From: an uncultured Tateyamaria sp.
Lineage (GTDB): Bacteria; Pseudomonadota; Alphaproteobacteria; Rhodobacterales; Rhodobacteraceae
DNA length: 64,000 bases
Direction of reading: 5' to 3'
Assembly (NCBI GenBank): GCA_905480645.1
Contig: CAJQRC010000033.1
Coordinates: forward strand, 32,674-96,673
The notes under the pieces were generated by a model. The model had not been told where the DNA came from. It saw nothing but the letters and a program-made list of their open reading frames with translations, and did not search any database. A program made the position numbers and the translations under genes. This document shows positions 45,009-52,903 of this stretch, in pieces; position 1 is the stretch's first letter; each line of letters opens with the position of its first letter.

Positions 45009-46433
45009 ATGTTTTCTGAAGAACTTCTTGTTGTTGATTTAGATGGTACACTAATCCAATCTGATATGCTGCATGAAAGCTTTTGGTCCGCCTTCAGCAA
45101 GAATTGGCTACACCTATTTTTTGCGATGCTGGCATTGGGCCGTGGAAAAGCGGCTCTTAAGGAATATTTATGCTCGAAATCAGATATAGACTACAGGACA
45201 TTGCCATATAATTTAGGAGTAATAGCTTTTATAAAACAGCATAGAAAACAAGGTGGCCGCACAGCGCTAGTGACAGCAACTCACCAAGTTTTTGCTCGAC
45301 ATATTGCTGAACATTTGGGTCTTTTTGATGAAGTGTACGGCTCTGATGGTGGTAAAAATCTTAAAGGGCCCGCCAAAGCCACATTTCTTTTGGAAAAATT
45401 TGGAGCTGGTAATTTTATTTATATGGGTGATGCAGCAGCGGATTTACCAGTTTGGCAGGTATCCAATAAAATTTTGACAGTAGATGCTACTCCATTTGTG
45501 CGCCAACAAGTTGAGCGTCTTGGAAAACCAATTGAACATTTAGGTAAATCGGTGAACTCTCCGCAACCCTACATTAAAGCGCTTCGTCCGCATCAATGGT
45601 TGAAAAATCTTCTAATATTTCTCCCCATGTTGAGCGCTCACCAATTTGATAGTGCAACGGCAATCAATGGTGTATTGGCTTTCATTGCCTTTAGCTTTGT
45701 TGCATCCAGTGTATATGTTTTAAATGACTTGTTGGATTTAAACGCGGATCGAGCACATCCGCGAAAGCGGTTCCGTTCTTTTGCGTCCGGTACTGTGCCA
45801 ATCTCACATGGAAGTCTGTTGGCACTAGCGCTACTAGGGATTGGGTTGCTCGTTGCAACTATACTTGGGTGGATTTTTTTGCTTACGCTAGTTGCCTACT
45901 ATATGCTTACCTCAGCGTACTCCCTATCATTGAAGCGTATAATTATTGTAGATATTGGCATTTTAGCAGGGCTATACACCATGCGTATTTTTGCTGGCGG
46001 TGTGGCAATGGATATTCAGCTATCGGTATGGTTACTTGCATTTTCTATTTTCTTCTTTTTCTCTTTAGCAGCAGTAAAGCGTCAAGCTGAATTAGTGGAT
46101 ATGAAAGAGCGTGGCAGGTCAATGGCAAAAGGGCGAGGTTACCATGTGGAAGATCTGCCAATCATAAGTACGGTAGGACTAGCTGCTGGCTACGTTTCGG
46201 TTCTTGTGATGGCGCTCTATGTGAACTCGCCTTCAGTGTTGGAAACCTATGCCTATCCACCTGCGCTTTGGGGTATCTGTTGTGTTTTGCTATATTGGCT
46301 AACACGCATGGTTCTAATTACGCATCGTGGCTTAATGCATGACGACCCAATTGTATTTGCGACAAAAGATATGGCAAGCCAAATTTCATTAATTATTATG
46401 CTTGGTTTAGCAACCGTAGGCGCTTTGCTATGA
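45009..46433 (+). CDS. HAD phosphatase-UbiA prenyltransferase fusion (polyprenyl-phosphate 5-phosphoribosyl transferase/phosphatase)
   Basis: The ATG at 45009 has AAGGA upstream; the frame extends to 44988 without support. The product has 474 residues. Residues 1-190 form a HAD domain with Asp-Leu-Asp-Gly-Thr-Leu and Gly-Asp-Ala-Ala-Ala-Asp. From about 195 comes a UbiA-type membrane domain with Asn-Asp-Leu-Leu-Asp-Leu-Asn-Ala-Asp-Arg and Asp-Ile-Gly-Ile-Leu. The UbiA part would attach phosphoribose from PRPP to a polyprenyl phosphate and the HAD part would remove the 5-phosphate. Nodulation (noeC/noeH) and mycobacterial DPA pathways use separate proteins for these steps. Stop overlaps gtrA (ATGA). 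Confidence 0.92.
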   Translation: MFSEELLVVDLDGTLIQSDMLHESFWSAFSKNWLHLFFAMLALGRGKAALKEYLCSKSDIDYRTLPYNLGVIAFIKQHRKQGGRTALVTATHQVFARHIAEHLGLFDEVYGSDGGKNLKGPAKATFLLEKFGAGNFIYMGDAAADLPVWQVSNKILTVDATPFVRQQVERLGKPIEHLGKSVNSPQPYIKALRPHQWLKNLLIFLPMLSAHQFDSATAINGVLAFIAFSFVASSVYVLNDLLDLNADRAHPRKRFRSFASGTVPISHGSLLALALLGIGLLVATILGWIFLLTLVAYYMLTSAYSLSLKRIIIVDIGILAGLYTMRIFAGGVAMDIQLSVWLLAFSIFFFFSLAAVKRQAELVDMKERGRSMAKGRGYHVEDLPIISTVGLAAGYVSVLVMALYVNSPSVLETYAYPPALWGICCVLLYWLTRMVLITHRGLMHDDPIVFATKDMASQISLIIMLGLATVGALL

Positions 46434-46849
46434 CTTGGCAGACAATAGTTTTTAGGTATGTATTTTTCGCTTTGATAGCCACGGTCTCTAATCTTGCTGT
46501 CCAGCGATATGTCCTATGGTTTGGTGATAATGGCTTCTTCTTTGCATTGGCCGTTGGCACAGGCACTCTGGTTGGTTTGGCTCTCAAATACATTCTGGAT
46601 AAGCGCTGGATATTTGGAGATATGAGCGTCGGTTTAAAGGCTCATGGTAAGCGGTTCTCCCTCTACACAGCGATGGGTATAATAACGACAGCAATATTTT
46701 GGAGTATAGAAACTATATTTTGGTTCTTTTGGCAAACGGATGCGATGCGCGAACTTGGGGCTGTCATAGGGCTTAGCATTGGCTATGTCGTCAAATACAA
46801 CTTGGATCGGCGGTACGTGTTCACTAATATCAAGCTGGTGCACACTTAA
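46430..46849 (+). CDS. GtrA-family membrane protein
   Basis: The 139-residue protein has four predicted helices typical of GtrA, which are thought to flip or present polyprenyl-linked sugars. Asn-Leu-Ala-Val-Gln-Arg-Tyr and Lys-Tyr-Ile-Leu-Asp-Lys-Arg-Trp-Ile-Phe are the usual motifs, the latter repeated as Lys-Tyr-Asn-Leu-Asp-Arg-Arg-Tyr-Val-Phe. It overlaps both neighbours (ATGA and TAATG). It probably flips the finished arabinosyl carrier. Confidence 0.92.
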   Translation: MTWQTIVFRYVFFALIATVSNLAVQRYVLWFGDNGFFFALAVGTGTLVGLALKYILDKRWIFGDMSVGLKAHGKRFSLYTAMGIITTAIFWSIETIFWFFWQTDAMRELGAVIGLSIGYVVKYNLDRRYVFTNIKLVHT

Positions 46850-48171
46850 TGAATTTGTCGGGCTGGGGACGATATCCGCGTATTGACGCAAAGCTGAGCG
46901 CTCCACGTGACTTGGCAACACTGCGAGCAAACGTTCATAAGGGTAATGCTATTGCCCGCGGCAATGGGCGAGCTTATGGTGACAGTGCTGTGAGCACTCA
47001 AAACACAATTCATATGAAACATTTTAATCGTATGCTGGGTTTCGATACACAGCTTGGTCAATTAGTAGCAGAATCTGGGGTTCTGCTTGCAGATATCATC
47101 GACGCATTCTTGCCGCGTGGCTGGTTCCCTTATGTCACACCTGGCACCAAATTCGTCACCTTAGGTGGTCTGATAGCAGCAGACGTTCATGGTAAGAACC
47201 ACCACAAGGATGGCAGTTTTGCCAAATGCGTTGATTGGATTGAGCTGTTGACCTGCGAGGGTGACTTTAAACGCTGTAGTGCTAATGAAAATACAGAGCT
47301 GTTTGAATGGACTGTGGGCGGCATGGGGCTTACGGGTGTCATTATTCGTGCTGCTATTCGACTGCGCCCAGTAAGCTCAACTTGGATCGAGCAGCGCACA
47401 ATGGTGGCTGAAAATATAAGCCATGCCATCGAGATTTTTGAAAAGTTTCAAGATACAACGTATTCTGTAGCATGGATTGACTGTTTGCAGCATGGGAACG
47501 CTATGGGACGTTCACTTGTGATGCTAGGTGAGCATGCCAAAGCTGAAAATTTGCCTAGTGAGTATCATTCAGAACTGTTAAAAATTCGTCCTAAGCGTAA
47601 GCTACGCATTCCACTGCAGTTTCCAAATTGGGTATTAAACAATTTTAGCGTTAGAGTATTCAACGCACTTTATTATTCGGTTGGTAAGCGTCAGTCTGCT
47701 CAGAAACTGATAGATTGGGACAGTTATTTCTATCCACTCGATACGATACTTGACTGGAATAAAATCTATGGTCGACGCGGTTTTGCGCAGTACCAGTGCG
47801 TAATACCGATACAAATGGCTGATGAAGGATTGCGGGCTCTTCTGTCTACCATATCAGGTGCGGGTATAGGCTCTTTTTTAGCTGTCTTAAAACGCTTTGG
47901 CACTCAAGAGAGTAAATTTTCATTTCCTATGGAAGGCTATACGCTGGCATTAGATTTACCAGTGAATACAAAAACACTGGCGTTAATGGAACAGTTAGAT
48001 ACTATTACATTGCAATATGGTGGGCGTTTTTATCTTGCCAAAGACAGTCGCATGTCTCGTTTTACTTTCCAAAGTTCTGAACCAAGAGCAACTGCATATA
48101 GTCAATACAGAAGCGAACAAGGTCTAAACGAGCTCTATTGTTCAACTCAATCAGAAAGGTTGGGAATTTGA
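46849..48171 (+). CDS. DprE1-like FAD-dependent polyprenylphosphoryl-ribose oxidase
   Basis: The 440-residue flavoenzyme has an FAD domain including Gly-Asn-Gly-Arg-Ala-Tyr-Gly-Asp, Thr-Pro-Gly-Thr-Lys-Phe-Val-Thr-Leu-Gly-Gly and Val-His-Gly-Lys-Asn-His-His. Its C-terminal half aligns with mycobacterial DprE1, including Gly-Gly-Arg-Phe-Tyr-Leu-Ala-Lys-Asp-Ser (Lys398, equivalent to catalytic Lys418). The benzothiazinone-reactive Cys387 corresponds to Ala367. It oxidises the 2-OH of polyprenylphosphoryl ribose. The SDR encoded by the overlapping downstream gene completes the epimerisation. Confidence 0.92.
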   Translation: MNLSGWGRYPRIDAKLSAPRDLATLRANVHKGNAIARGNGRAYGDSAVSTQNTIHMKHFNRMLGFDTQLGQLVAESGVLLADIIDAFLPRGWFPYVTPGTKFVTLGGLIAADVHGKNHHKDGSFAKCVDWIELLTCEGDFKRCSANENTELFEWTVGGMGLTGVIIRAAIRLRPVSSTWIEQRTMVAENISHAIEIFEKFQDTTYSVAWIDCLQHGNAMGRSLVMLGEHAKAENLPSEYHSELLKIRPKRKLRIPLQFPNWVLNNFSVRVFNALYYSVGKRQSAQKLIDWDSYFYPLDTILDWNKIYGRRGFAQYQCVIPIQMADEGLRALLSTISGAGIGSFLAVLKRFGTQESKFSFPMEGYTLALDLPVNTKTLALMEQLDTITLQYGGRFYLAKDSRMSRFTFQSSEPRATAYSQYRSEQGLNELYCSTQSERLGI

Positions 48172-48905
48172 ACAAAGAAACTGTACTTTTAATGGGTGCC
48201 AGAAGTGATATAGCTTTGGCGTTGGCACATCGATTTGCCAAAGGTGGCAATGATATTCAGCTTGCGGCACGAAATTCCAATGGTTTGATAGAAGACAAAT
48301 TGGACATTGAATTACGGTATGGTGTGAATGTAACGTTGCATGAATTTGATGTTTTAGATACCACAGTAAATGAATTATTTATCAATAGCTTGCCAATGAT
48401 ACCTGATGTAGCCGTTTGCGTGATCGGCCATATGGGGGAGCAAAAAGAGAGTGAACGCGATGTTCAGATTGCAGCGCTGGTGATGCGTAGTAATTATGAA
48501 GGCCCTGCGGCCATATTGGCTGCACTAGCCAATCGCTTTGAGGAACGCGGTTCAGGAACGTTGGTCGGTATCAGTTCAGTGGCAGGTGAGCGCGGGCGTG
48601 CCACAAATTATGTCTACGGCTCTGCTAAAGCTGGACTAACAGCGTTCTTATCCGGTTTGCGTAATCGGCTCTCTAAGAAGAGTGTGCATGTAATTACCGT
48701 TCTGCCTGGTTTTGTATACACCAAAATGACTGAAAATATGGAGTTACCTGTAAAACTGACGGCGCAGCCCTCAGAAGTAGCTAATTCTGTTTTCAGAGCG
48801 GTGCAAAAAAAGCGAAACATTGTCTATGTTAAGCCAATATGGCAGCTAATAATGATCATCATTAGAAATATACCAGAAACCATATTTAAAAGAACTAATA
48901 TCTGA
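48168..48905 (+). CDS. DprE2-like SDR, polyprenylphosphoryl 2-keto-pentose reductase
   Basis: The best start is the TTG at 48168, which overlaps the DprE1 stop, with AAAGGTTGGGA upstream. The product has 245 residues. It shows Met-Gly-Ala-Arg-Ser-Asp-Ile-Ala (nucleotide loop), Ser-Ser-Val-Ala-Gly catalytic Ser, and Tyr-Gly-Ser-Ala-Lys. It resembles DprE2, which reduces the 2-keto intermediate to D-arabinose on the lipid carrier. A basic, hydrophobic C-terminus (Trp-Gln-Leu-Ile-Met-Ile-Ile-Ile) could attach to the membrane. Final gene of the module; no arabinosyltransferase is visible nearby. Confidence 0.9.
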   Translation: MNKETVLLMGARSDIALALAHRFAKGGNDIQLAARNSNGLIEDKLDIELRYGVNVTLHEFDVLDTTVNELFINSLPMIPDVAVCVIGHMGEQKESERDVQIAALVMRSNYEGPAAILAALANRFEERGSGTLVGISSVAGERGRATNYVYGSAKAGLTAFLSGLRNRLSKKSVHVITVLPGFVYTKMTENMELPVKLTAQPSEVANSVFRAVQKKRNIVYVKPIWQLIMIIIRNIPETIFKRTNI

Positions 48906-48952
48906 TGCTGGGTGTAGTTGCTGCCGCGGTGTTAACGGTTATAGACTAGTTT

Positions 48953-50044
48953 TTACTGTTTTGCCAAAAGCCGTGCAGCAGACAATGTTCCAAATCCGAT
49001 TTGAGCATCAATTGTGCCAAAGTAAAAACCTCTAGCCTTCAAAATAGACTGAAATTCCAGCGCGGTTTCGCGATCCCATGCCGGTGTGTAACCCTCGATA
49101 GTTCCCCTGATTTTGGCAATGTCTAGGTTGCCAGTTTCTAATGCAGCTATATACAATTGAGCGGCTTTCGATGGATTATAATCTACACCTTCTCCCCGTT
49201 CAAACATAAAACCAAGTTCATTAAGGGCTTTAGCATCCCCACCATTTGCAGCGTGCTGGATAAGCTTAAACTTAATTTTGGGGTTCGAAAATTTTCCGGT
49301 ATCACTATGGATGTCAGAAATTTTACTTTGTGCTTCTGTACTTCCTTGGTCAGCAGCTAACTGCAAATATTCTAATGCTTGTACCGGGTCTGGTAGCTTC
49401 ATGTCGCGGGCCATTTTTGGTGGCACAGATCGGGGGTTTAGATAGATGTCTGCTATACGCAATTGGGCAAAATGGTAGTTTGTTTCTGCAGCTTCTAATA
49501 GTAATTTGAACATCTTTTCGCTATCCTGTCTTACTCCCTGTCCCAAGCCATACATCATTGCAATAGTTGCTTTCGCAGCTACGTCGTCCATTCGTATGGC
49601 TTTGTTATAGTTGGCCACTGCGCTTGCAAGATCTTTCTGGGTGCTACCAATTCCAAATTGAAGGTAGTCGCCTAGCTTAGTGTAAGCCGCTGCGACTCCG
49701 TTTAACGAAGCCAACTCAAAAAAATTGATAGCATGTTTATGTGAGCCTTCGCGCTGCATCATGACCCCGATTTGAAACAGTGCGGTAGCGTCAGGCTTGG
49801 CGCCGATGAGTGCCGCCTCGCAATGAGGTCTAGCCCTTGCCAAACGGCTAAAGTATTCACTGTATGATTTTTTACTGATTGGGGCTTCCGCGTGCGGTTT
49901 GCCACCAATTTTAATGCAATTCTCTGCGGCAGTTTGTGCGTGGGATGGAGACACACCTAAAATTAATATTATAAATAAATGGCATAATAGACGCTGTGGT
50001 TGACGGTGATTTGCATATAAAAAATTCAACTTTCCGTTACACAT
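48953..50044 (-). CDS. Exported Sel1-repeat protein with a C-terminal peptidoglycan-binding-like domain
   Basis: The 363-residue protein has an N-terminal hydrophobic signal at about 18-36. Sel1/TPR-like repeats (about 80-300) include Ala-Phe/Tyr-Gly-Leu-Gly-Gln-Gly-Val, Ala-Lys-Ala-Thr-Ile-Ala-Met-Met-Tyr-Gly and Phe-Glu-Arg-Gly-Glu-Gly-Val. The final 40 residues (Leu-Lys-Ala-Arg-Gly-Phe-Tyr-Phe-Gly-Thr-Ile-Asp-Ala) resemble a PG_binding_1 domain. It may act as a periplasmic scaffold. It is convergent with the arabinose operon and divergent from the next gene. Confidence 0.85.
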   Translation of the reverse strand: MCNGKLNFLYANHRQPQRLLCHLFIILILGVSPSHAQTAAENCIKIGGKPHAEAPISKKSYSEYFSRLARARPHCEAALIGAKPDATALFQIGVMMQREGSHKHAINFFELASLNGVAAAYTKLGDYLQFGIGSTQKDLASAVANYNKAIRMDDVAAKATIAMMYGLGQGVRQDSEKMFKLLLEAAETNYHFAQLRIADIYLNPRSVPPKMARDMKLPDPVQALEYLQLAADQGSTEAQSKISDIHSDTGKFSNPKIKFKLIQHAANGGDAKALNELGFMFERGEGVDYNPSKAAQLYIAALETGNLDIAKIRGTIEGYTPAWDRETALEFQSILKARGFYFGTIDAQIGFGTLSAARLLAKQ

Positions 50045-50382
50045 TCTACTGCCTTTCTTTGTTACTCAACTGTCTCAAATCCGTTGGCGATGTTTGTTTA
50101 TTGGTCCATAGTATACGAATGAGACAATATGAAATCTATTTTATTGTGAAAAGGTGCTAGTTGTTATTGATACCATAAAGCTTTCATTAATCAGGTTAAC
50201 GCAAATTCGAAGATGATAATCCTCGGTGGGCAATTACTCGCTGTTTGAGTGCCCCCTTTATTTGTACAATGCCTGCAACCTAAATATAGTATCTCAAGAA
50301 ATCTAGAAAACTAAAAAATTTTGATCAGAAAATTGGGGGTAGGGTTCTGCAATCACCGGTTGTAATTTTAGTTTGTGTCTAT
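50045..50382. other. Divergent promoter region between two exported-protein genes
   Basis: About 340 bases. The right-hand gene's true start may lie within it, because its hydrophobic N-terminal sequence continues in frame upstream to about 50347 without an ATG. Confidence 0.4.
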
Positions 50383-51846
50383 TTGTTCATTACAGGAGTG
50401 GTGGGCGTCACATCTTATATGGTAATCGACCAACCGAGTTTGAGCCCCAAACGCCCGCTTTTTTCAATAGCAGAAATATCGACGCCAGATCACAAATACA
50501 AAACAATCGAAATCTTATCTGAAATTGATGCAGTTCCAGAAGTTTTTTTTAAGAGAAAGATAAATATTTTATTTTATCATTCTTTTGATTTTATTGATAA
50601 GCAAGAACTGTCGAATGTGTCACATATTGCGAGTGTGACCAGAATAAACACACAGCTAGGATTGCCTCACAAAATTGAAGAGTTGAGATTAATCAGGCCT
50701 CCAAGCCGCCCATACGAATTCAAAAAAGAAAACCTTGTTCAGAGATCAGTAGAGATTTTAACCTCTGTTTTGAGACCTCGGATCCGTCCTAATTTTTCTA
50801 ATGCAAATTATGTTTCACTTGCGCCCGCTGACATTACTTTTTCAGAGCAGGCCGCATCCAATGAGGTCATCGATTTGGAAAAAAATACGTCCAATGAAAG
50901 ATCAGTAGAGGTATTACTTTCTGCTTTTCGGCCGCTTGCCCGACCAAAGAACTCAGCAGTTGAACGTGTAGGAAATTCTGATTTGCAATCAGTTGCAGTC
51001 ATAGTGCCTGAAATAGACAATACGGTGCGCTCTATGTCGTCAGTTAAGGTTAAACGATCTGGATCGTGTGCGTCTGCAATGAGTAAAGAGATTCCACGGC
51101 GTCGCGGCAGTGCAAAATCCGGTGCTGTTGTACTCAAGCAAATTCAGAATTTGGAGGGCACACAGCGTGATCAAATTTTGGAGCGTGAAATTCGTAGTGG
51201 TAATATACCCAAGTTTCTCAGAAAACTTGTGCCAATTACAATTACTGGGAAAGATACCAGCAATCAACTCGTGCAGATTACGATTTGCGTTATGCCGGAC
51301 TATATCGCCGTCGGTAGTGCACGGGATTTTGTCCGGGTCCCAATGGGTTTAAACGCAGCAATTCGAATTTCAAACGATTTTGAAATGATATTACCCACCC
51401 CACGGATGGTGGATTTATTCTATAGCTTAGCAGAAGTGAAATTGACCCCGTCTCCGATGAAGCCGGGTGCAGCAATGACAAGCACAGGTTATTTTCAACG
51501 TCATAATTTAATTGTAGAAAATCAAAGACGAAGAGTGGGTGCAATGCCTGGTATGCTAGTTTCTGGGCATAAAAAAGACTTAGTCCTGACCCGAAGGCTC
51601 CATACCAAACGAGGTCGTGTAGCAATATACGGTTGGCATCGTCGAAATGGTCAGCCTATCCAGCCATTAAGCACAGTACATGGCGCGCATTATGCGGACT
51701 ATAGTCATGGCATCAGGCTGGTCAGTAGAAGAGCACTTTTAAATGGTAAAAAAACTGATCTGCGTACTCTCATGAAAGACCCTCATTATGCTAGTTTACT
51801 TACAGATGAAGGTGCTTTGCCGTCGTTGGTATTTGCCTCCAAATAG
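50383..51846 (+). CDS. Exported Arg-Pro-rich protein with an uncharacterised C-terminal domain
   Basis: The frame begins at a TTG, but the hydrophobic leader (Val-Ile-Leu-Val-Cys-Val-Tyr-Leu-Phe) extends upstream to about 50347, so the start is uncertain. The 487-residue product is probably membrane-anchored or secreted. A disordered region holds two copies of an Arg-Ser-Val-Glu-Ile/Val-Leu...Arg-Pro-x-x-Arg-Pro motif at residues 121-135 and 173-187. The C-terminal domain (about 250-480) has Ser-Gly-His-Lys-Lys-Asp and Thr-Val-His-Gly-Ala-His-Tyr-Ala-Asp-Tyr-Ser-His-Gly, histidine-rich motifs suggestive of a metal or catalytic site. No function can be named. Confidence 0.7.
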   Translation: MFITGVVGVTSYMVIDQPSLSPKRPLFSIAEISTPDHKYKTIEILSEIDAVPEVFFKRKINILFYHSFDFIDKQELSNVSHIASVTRINTQLGLPHKIEELRLIRPPSRPYEFKKENLVQRSVEILTSVLRPRIRPNFSNANYVSLAPADITFSEQAASNEVIDLEKNTSNERSVEVLLSAFRPLARPKNSAVERVGNSDLQSVAVIVPEIDNTVRSMSSVKVKRSGSCASAMSKEIPRRRGSAKSGAVVLKQIQNLEGTQRDQILEREIRSGNIPKFLRKLVPITITGKDTSNQLVQITICVMPDYIAVGSARDFVRVPMGLNAAIRISNDFEMILPTPRMVDLFYSLAEVKLTPSPMKPGAAMTSTGYFQRHNLIVENQRRRVGAMPGMLVSGHKKDLVLTRRLHTKRGRVAIYGWHRRNGQPIQPLSTVHGAHYADYSHGIRLVSRRALLNGKKTDLRTLMKDPHYASLLTDEGALPSLVFASK

Positions 51847-51896
51847 TCCCTTTTCATTGTAGACTTTGTAGCATTTGACAGAAAAAATTGATGTTA

Positions 51897-52895
51897 CTAT
51901 TTAATATCTTTGAAACACCTAAAACCAAGATGGTAGTTGCGATGACTGTTGGATGCCAGCACTTTAGTGCCGTGCCAAAATGGTGCACGCCACCGGCTCC
52001 AATGGCTGTGTGCTCGAATTTCATCCCAAATAAACCAACTGCCCTTCATTTCAGTAGAACCTAACGTTGTACTTCCGCGGCTTGCCATTTGATCTGGAGA
52101 CAATGGCAGGTTCATGTGCTCTGCTGCATTTCCGTCAAGATCATAAACCCCTAAATTGCTTTTGCACTTTGGAAAACTCCCTGCAGGGTAGGTGTTTGAC
52201 CCACAACCTTTAAAACTTCCGCCATTACAGGACGCATTTTTAAAGCTTCCAGTTGCACAAACGGCTGATTGCCAATTTGAACCAATTGAGTAGCGTGCTG
52301 TTGGTTTGTATTTAGTGTTATGTGCGGAGCGAGCTGATTTTATCGATAAATCAAAGAAGTAATCTGGCTTAGTTAGTGCACCATGCGACGCTCCTTCCCA
52401 TTCATGAGCGTCACCTATGCGTTTACCTTCTGCCCAACAAAGCTTTGCTGCTTCATTTGCGCGAACCCAAACTACTGGGTACAGACCTGGAACGTTTGGG
52501 TATTCAAACATATCAACACAAACTTGTGCATCTTTTAGCGTTTGGGTAGCAGGGTCATATAGAGGTGCCATATATTTTTCGCCGCATATCTTTTCAAATT
52601 TACGATTGCGGTATAGTTTCGTTGGGTCGCCTCCCATTTGTTGAATTATTTCCACTTTGTTTAGCGGGTGCTCGCTGATGGCTGGATTACCTTGACCTAT
52701 GAATGATGAACCAGCAAAAATATTTTGTATTTTTGTCATCTCACTTTTGCTCAGTCCGCGCGCCGCTTGCATCTCGCGAAACATAACAGCGTTGCTTTCC
52801 TGTAAAGTTTGTGCACTCACTTTCTGGAACTGTACTGCTGGTAGCACTAGAATAGAAAAGATTAAAAGTGATAACGTTTTTTGTAAGATTTGCAT
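51897..52895 (-). CDS. Exported formylglycine-generating enzyme (SUMF1)-fold protein
   Basis: The 332-residue protein has a signal peptide (residues 1-28, ending near Val-Ser-Ala-Gln). The C-terminal FGE-sulfatase fold shows Trp-Val-Arg-Ala-Asn-Glu-Ala-Ala-Lys-Leu-Cys, Gly-Lys-Arg-Ile-Gly-Asp-Ala-His-Glu-Trp-Glu, Asp-Leu-Asp-Gly-Asn-Ala-Ala-Glu and Gly-Phe-Arg-Cys at the end. The family ranges from sulfatase activators to hercynine-type oxidases and non-catalytic binders. The usual Trp-Glu-Trp is replaced by Asn-Ala-Ala-Glu-His, and I cannot confirm the catalytic cysteine pair. It is downstream of the 576-residue exported protein, nine bases apart, so the two are probably co-expressed. Confidence 0.85.
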   Translation of the reverse strand: MQILQKTLSLLIFSILVLPAVQFQKVSAQTLQESNAVMFREMQAARGLSKSEMTKIQNIFAGSSFIGQGNPAISEHPLNKVEIIQQMGGDPTKLYRNRKFEKICGEKYMAPLYDPATQTLKDAQVCVDMFEYPNVPGLYPVVWVRANEAAKLCWAEGKRIGDAHEWEGASHGALTKPDYFFDLSIKSARSAHNTKYKPTARYSIGSNWQSAVCATGSFKNASCNGGSFKGCGSNTYPAGSFPKCKSNLGVYDLDGNAAEHMNLPLSPDQMASRGSTTLGSTEMKGSWFIWDEIRAHSHWSRWRAPFWHGTKVLASNSHRNYHLGFRCFKDIK

Positions 52896-52903
52896 TTTTC
52901 TCG

